From assembly GCA_002409405.1 (NCBI GenBank), contig DHNG01000048.1, positions 46,103-52,544 of the forward strand: 6,442 bases of DNA, given 5' to 3'. Each line of letters starts with the position of its first letter. Position 1 is the stretch's first letter. A program made the translations under genes and the position numbers. The notes below the pieces were generated by a model that saw only the letters and a program-made list of their open reading frames with translations, was not told the origin of the DNA and ran no database searches. The stretch is from Flavobacteriales bacterium UBA5422. Lineage in GTDB: Bacteria; Bacteroidota; Bacteroidia; Flavobacteriales_D; Crocinitomicaceae. Positions 5,349 to 6,442 of this stretch are shown piece after piece.

Positions 5349-6442
5349 TCAGTAGGTTTTATCACTGGATTTTTCATTGATTCTCAAACCGATAATTGTT
5401 ACATCGTCGGTCTGTTCTGTGGTTGACTTCCAGTTTTCAAATTCCTCAATAATGATTTTCTGTTGTGTTTTGAGTGGTAGACTGATATTCTGCATCAATA
5501 ATTCCAATAACCTACGGATGGAATACTTCTTCTGTTGGAATCCTCCGAACTGGTCGTAAAAACCGTCCGTGAACAGATAGATGGTAGTTTCACTGTTTAC
5601 TGGTTGATGATGACTTACATATCCCTGGAAATTCGGATGTTCATCACCAATGTGCTTACTGTCTCCTTTTCGGATACTGAATGATTTTCCGTCATGGAGC
5701 ATTAATTTCGATCCTGCACACGCATATTCCAGTGTTTTATTGCGTTCATTGTAGATACAAATCGTTACCTCAATCCCGTCATTAATCCGCTGTTGATTGC
5801 CTTCCGACAGCATGTGTTTCAATTTGATGTCCAGTTCATCGAGAATCCGTCCGGGATCTAAAATATGTTTTTCCATAATAATGGAGTTCAACAGGTTGAT
5901 TCCCAAAATAGACATGAACGCTCCCGGTACACCATGACCAGTTCCGTCTCCGACAGCAACAATTGTATAATCTCCTAGTTGATTACACCAGTAAAAATCT
6001 CCGGATACGATGTCCTTTGGTTTGTAGATAATGAAGCTTTCAGAGAAGAAGTGTTCAATTTTATCAGAAGAAGGGAGCAGGTTTAGCTGAATCCGTTTTG
6101 CATAGTTAATGCTGGCGGTGATATCGGCACTTTGTGCAGCAATAAGGCTGTCTTTTTTAATTTTTTCTGTGATGTTTCTTCCCACTACCAGGAAGCCGAC
6201 AACGGTAGAGGAGTCTCCAATGGCATACAACAAGGTGGCATATTGGCCAAACCATTGCAATTGATTTTTTGAATCAATGATCGGAAATTCAAAATAAGAA
6301 ACTTTTTTGTGGGATTTTAATTGATTTTGATAAAAATCAATGACCACTGCCCGGTATTCTTCAGGAATTAATTCTGACACATTTGTTCCCAGAAGAGAAT
6401 CTTTTTCCTGGAAGAAATAATCATTGAAGCGGTTGTTCAGAA
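5349..6442 (-). CDS. PAS domain + SpoIIE/PP2C-type serine phosphatase, 5' end outside the window
   Basis: This is a signalling protein phosphatase of the SpoIIE/RsbU class, which usually dephosphorylates an anti-sigma-factor antagonist or other phosphoserine/threonine target in response to a sensor domain. The frame is open to the right edge, leaving 363 complete codons (residue 1 = 6440-6438). Residues about 1-95 are the latter part of a PAS/PAC domain: FNDYFFQEKDSLLG, SELIPEEYR, then GFLVVGRNITEK (82-93). A short linker with INYAKRIQ and LLP follows (111-123), typical of Bacteroidota SpoIIE proteins. The catalytic domain shows SGDFYW (146-151), VGDGTGHGVPGAFMS (163-177, metal ligand D165), FTDGFYDQ (290-297, D292) and TDDVT (344-348, D345 and D346). 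All expected metal-binding aspartates are present, so it should be active. A GTG at 6380-6378 is an internal Val codon in the PAS domain, not the start. More sensor domains may lie upstream. The partner proteins are not in view. Confidence 0.93.
   Translation of the reverse strand, partial: LNNRFNDYFFQEKDSLLGTNVSELIPEEYRAVVIDFYQNQLKSHKKVSYFEFPIIDSKNQLQWFGQYATLLYAIGDSSTVVGFLVVGRNITEKIKKDSLIAAQSADITASINYAKRIQLNLLPSSDKIEHFFSESFIIYKPKDIVSGDFYWCNQLGDYTIVAVGDGTGHGVPGAFMSILGINLLNSIIMEKHILDPGRILDELDIKLKHMLSEGNQQRINDGIEVTICIYNERNKTLEYACAGSKLMLHDGKSFSIRKGDSKHIGDEHPNFQGYVSHHQPVNSETTIYLFTDGFYDQFGGFQQKKYSIRRLLELLMQNISLPLKTQQKIIIEEFENWKSTTEQTDDVTIIGLRINEKSSDKTY

Noticed and set aside
5183..5377. 64-codon minus-strand frame spanning the gap between the phosphatase and PTPS genes
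   Set aside because: It overlaps both neighbours in another frame, shows no recognisable motif and contains the predicted PTPS promoter.

Overview
The window is a chromosomal stretch of housekeeping genes from a member of the Bacteroidota, probably Flavobacteriales. The evidence is moderately AT-rich DNA, no Shine-Dalgarno sequence before any start, and promoter-like sites of the Bacteroidota form (TTG, a 19-21 base spacer, then TAnnTTTG). The protein family types also fit. A placement nearer Crocinitomicaceae/Fluviicola is only an impression.

Layout, left to right: murI (glutamate racemase, +, 48-875) converges on a saccharopine dehydrogenase (-, 909-2261). Upstream of that, on the same strand, lies the clamp-loader delta' subunit gene holB (-, 2332-3450). 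A 96-base divergent spacer separates holB from a gene for an exported protein with one beta domain and a very long coiled coil (+, 3547-4731). A strong two-way terminator (4751-4787) lies between that gene and a convergent PTPS/QueD-family gene (-, 4807-5211). The right edge is filled by a PAS + SpoIIE/PP2C-type phosphatase gene (-, 5349 to the window edge) whose 5' end lies outside.

The genes do not form one pathway. They cover cell-wall D-glutamate, lysine/saccharopine metabolism, replication, an envelope structural protein, pterin chemistry and signalling. Most seem to be separate transcription units: saccharopine dehydrogenase, the coiled-coil gene and the PTPS gene each have their own promoter-like site 18-24 bases before the start codon.

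I see no mobile element, CRISPR array, RNA gene, phage gene or defence system, and no clear undescribed system. Three things deserve a second look. The PTPS protein carries the biopterin-type CX5HGH motif rather than the queuosine-type CX3HGH. The coiled-coil protein ends in a strikingly regular, symmetric heptad array around a glycine turn. The saccharopine dehydrogenase stands alone, without a lysine-ketoglutarate reductase beside it.
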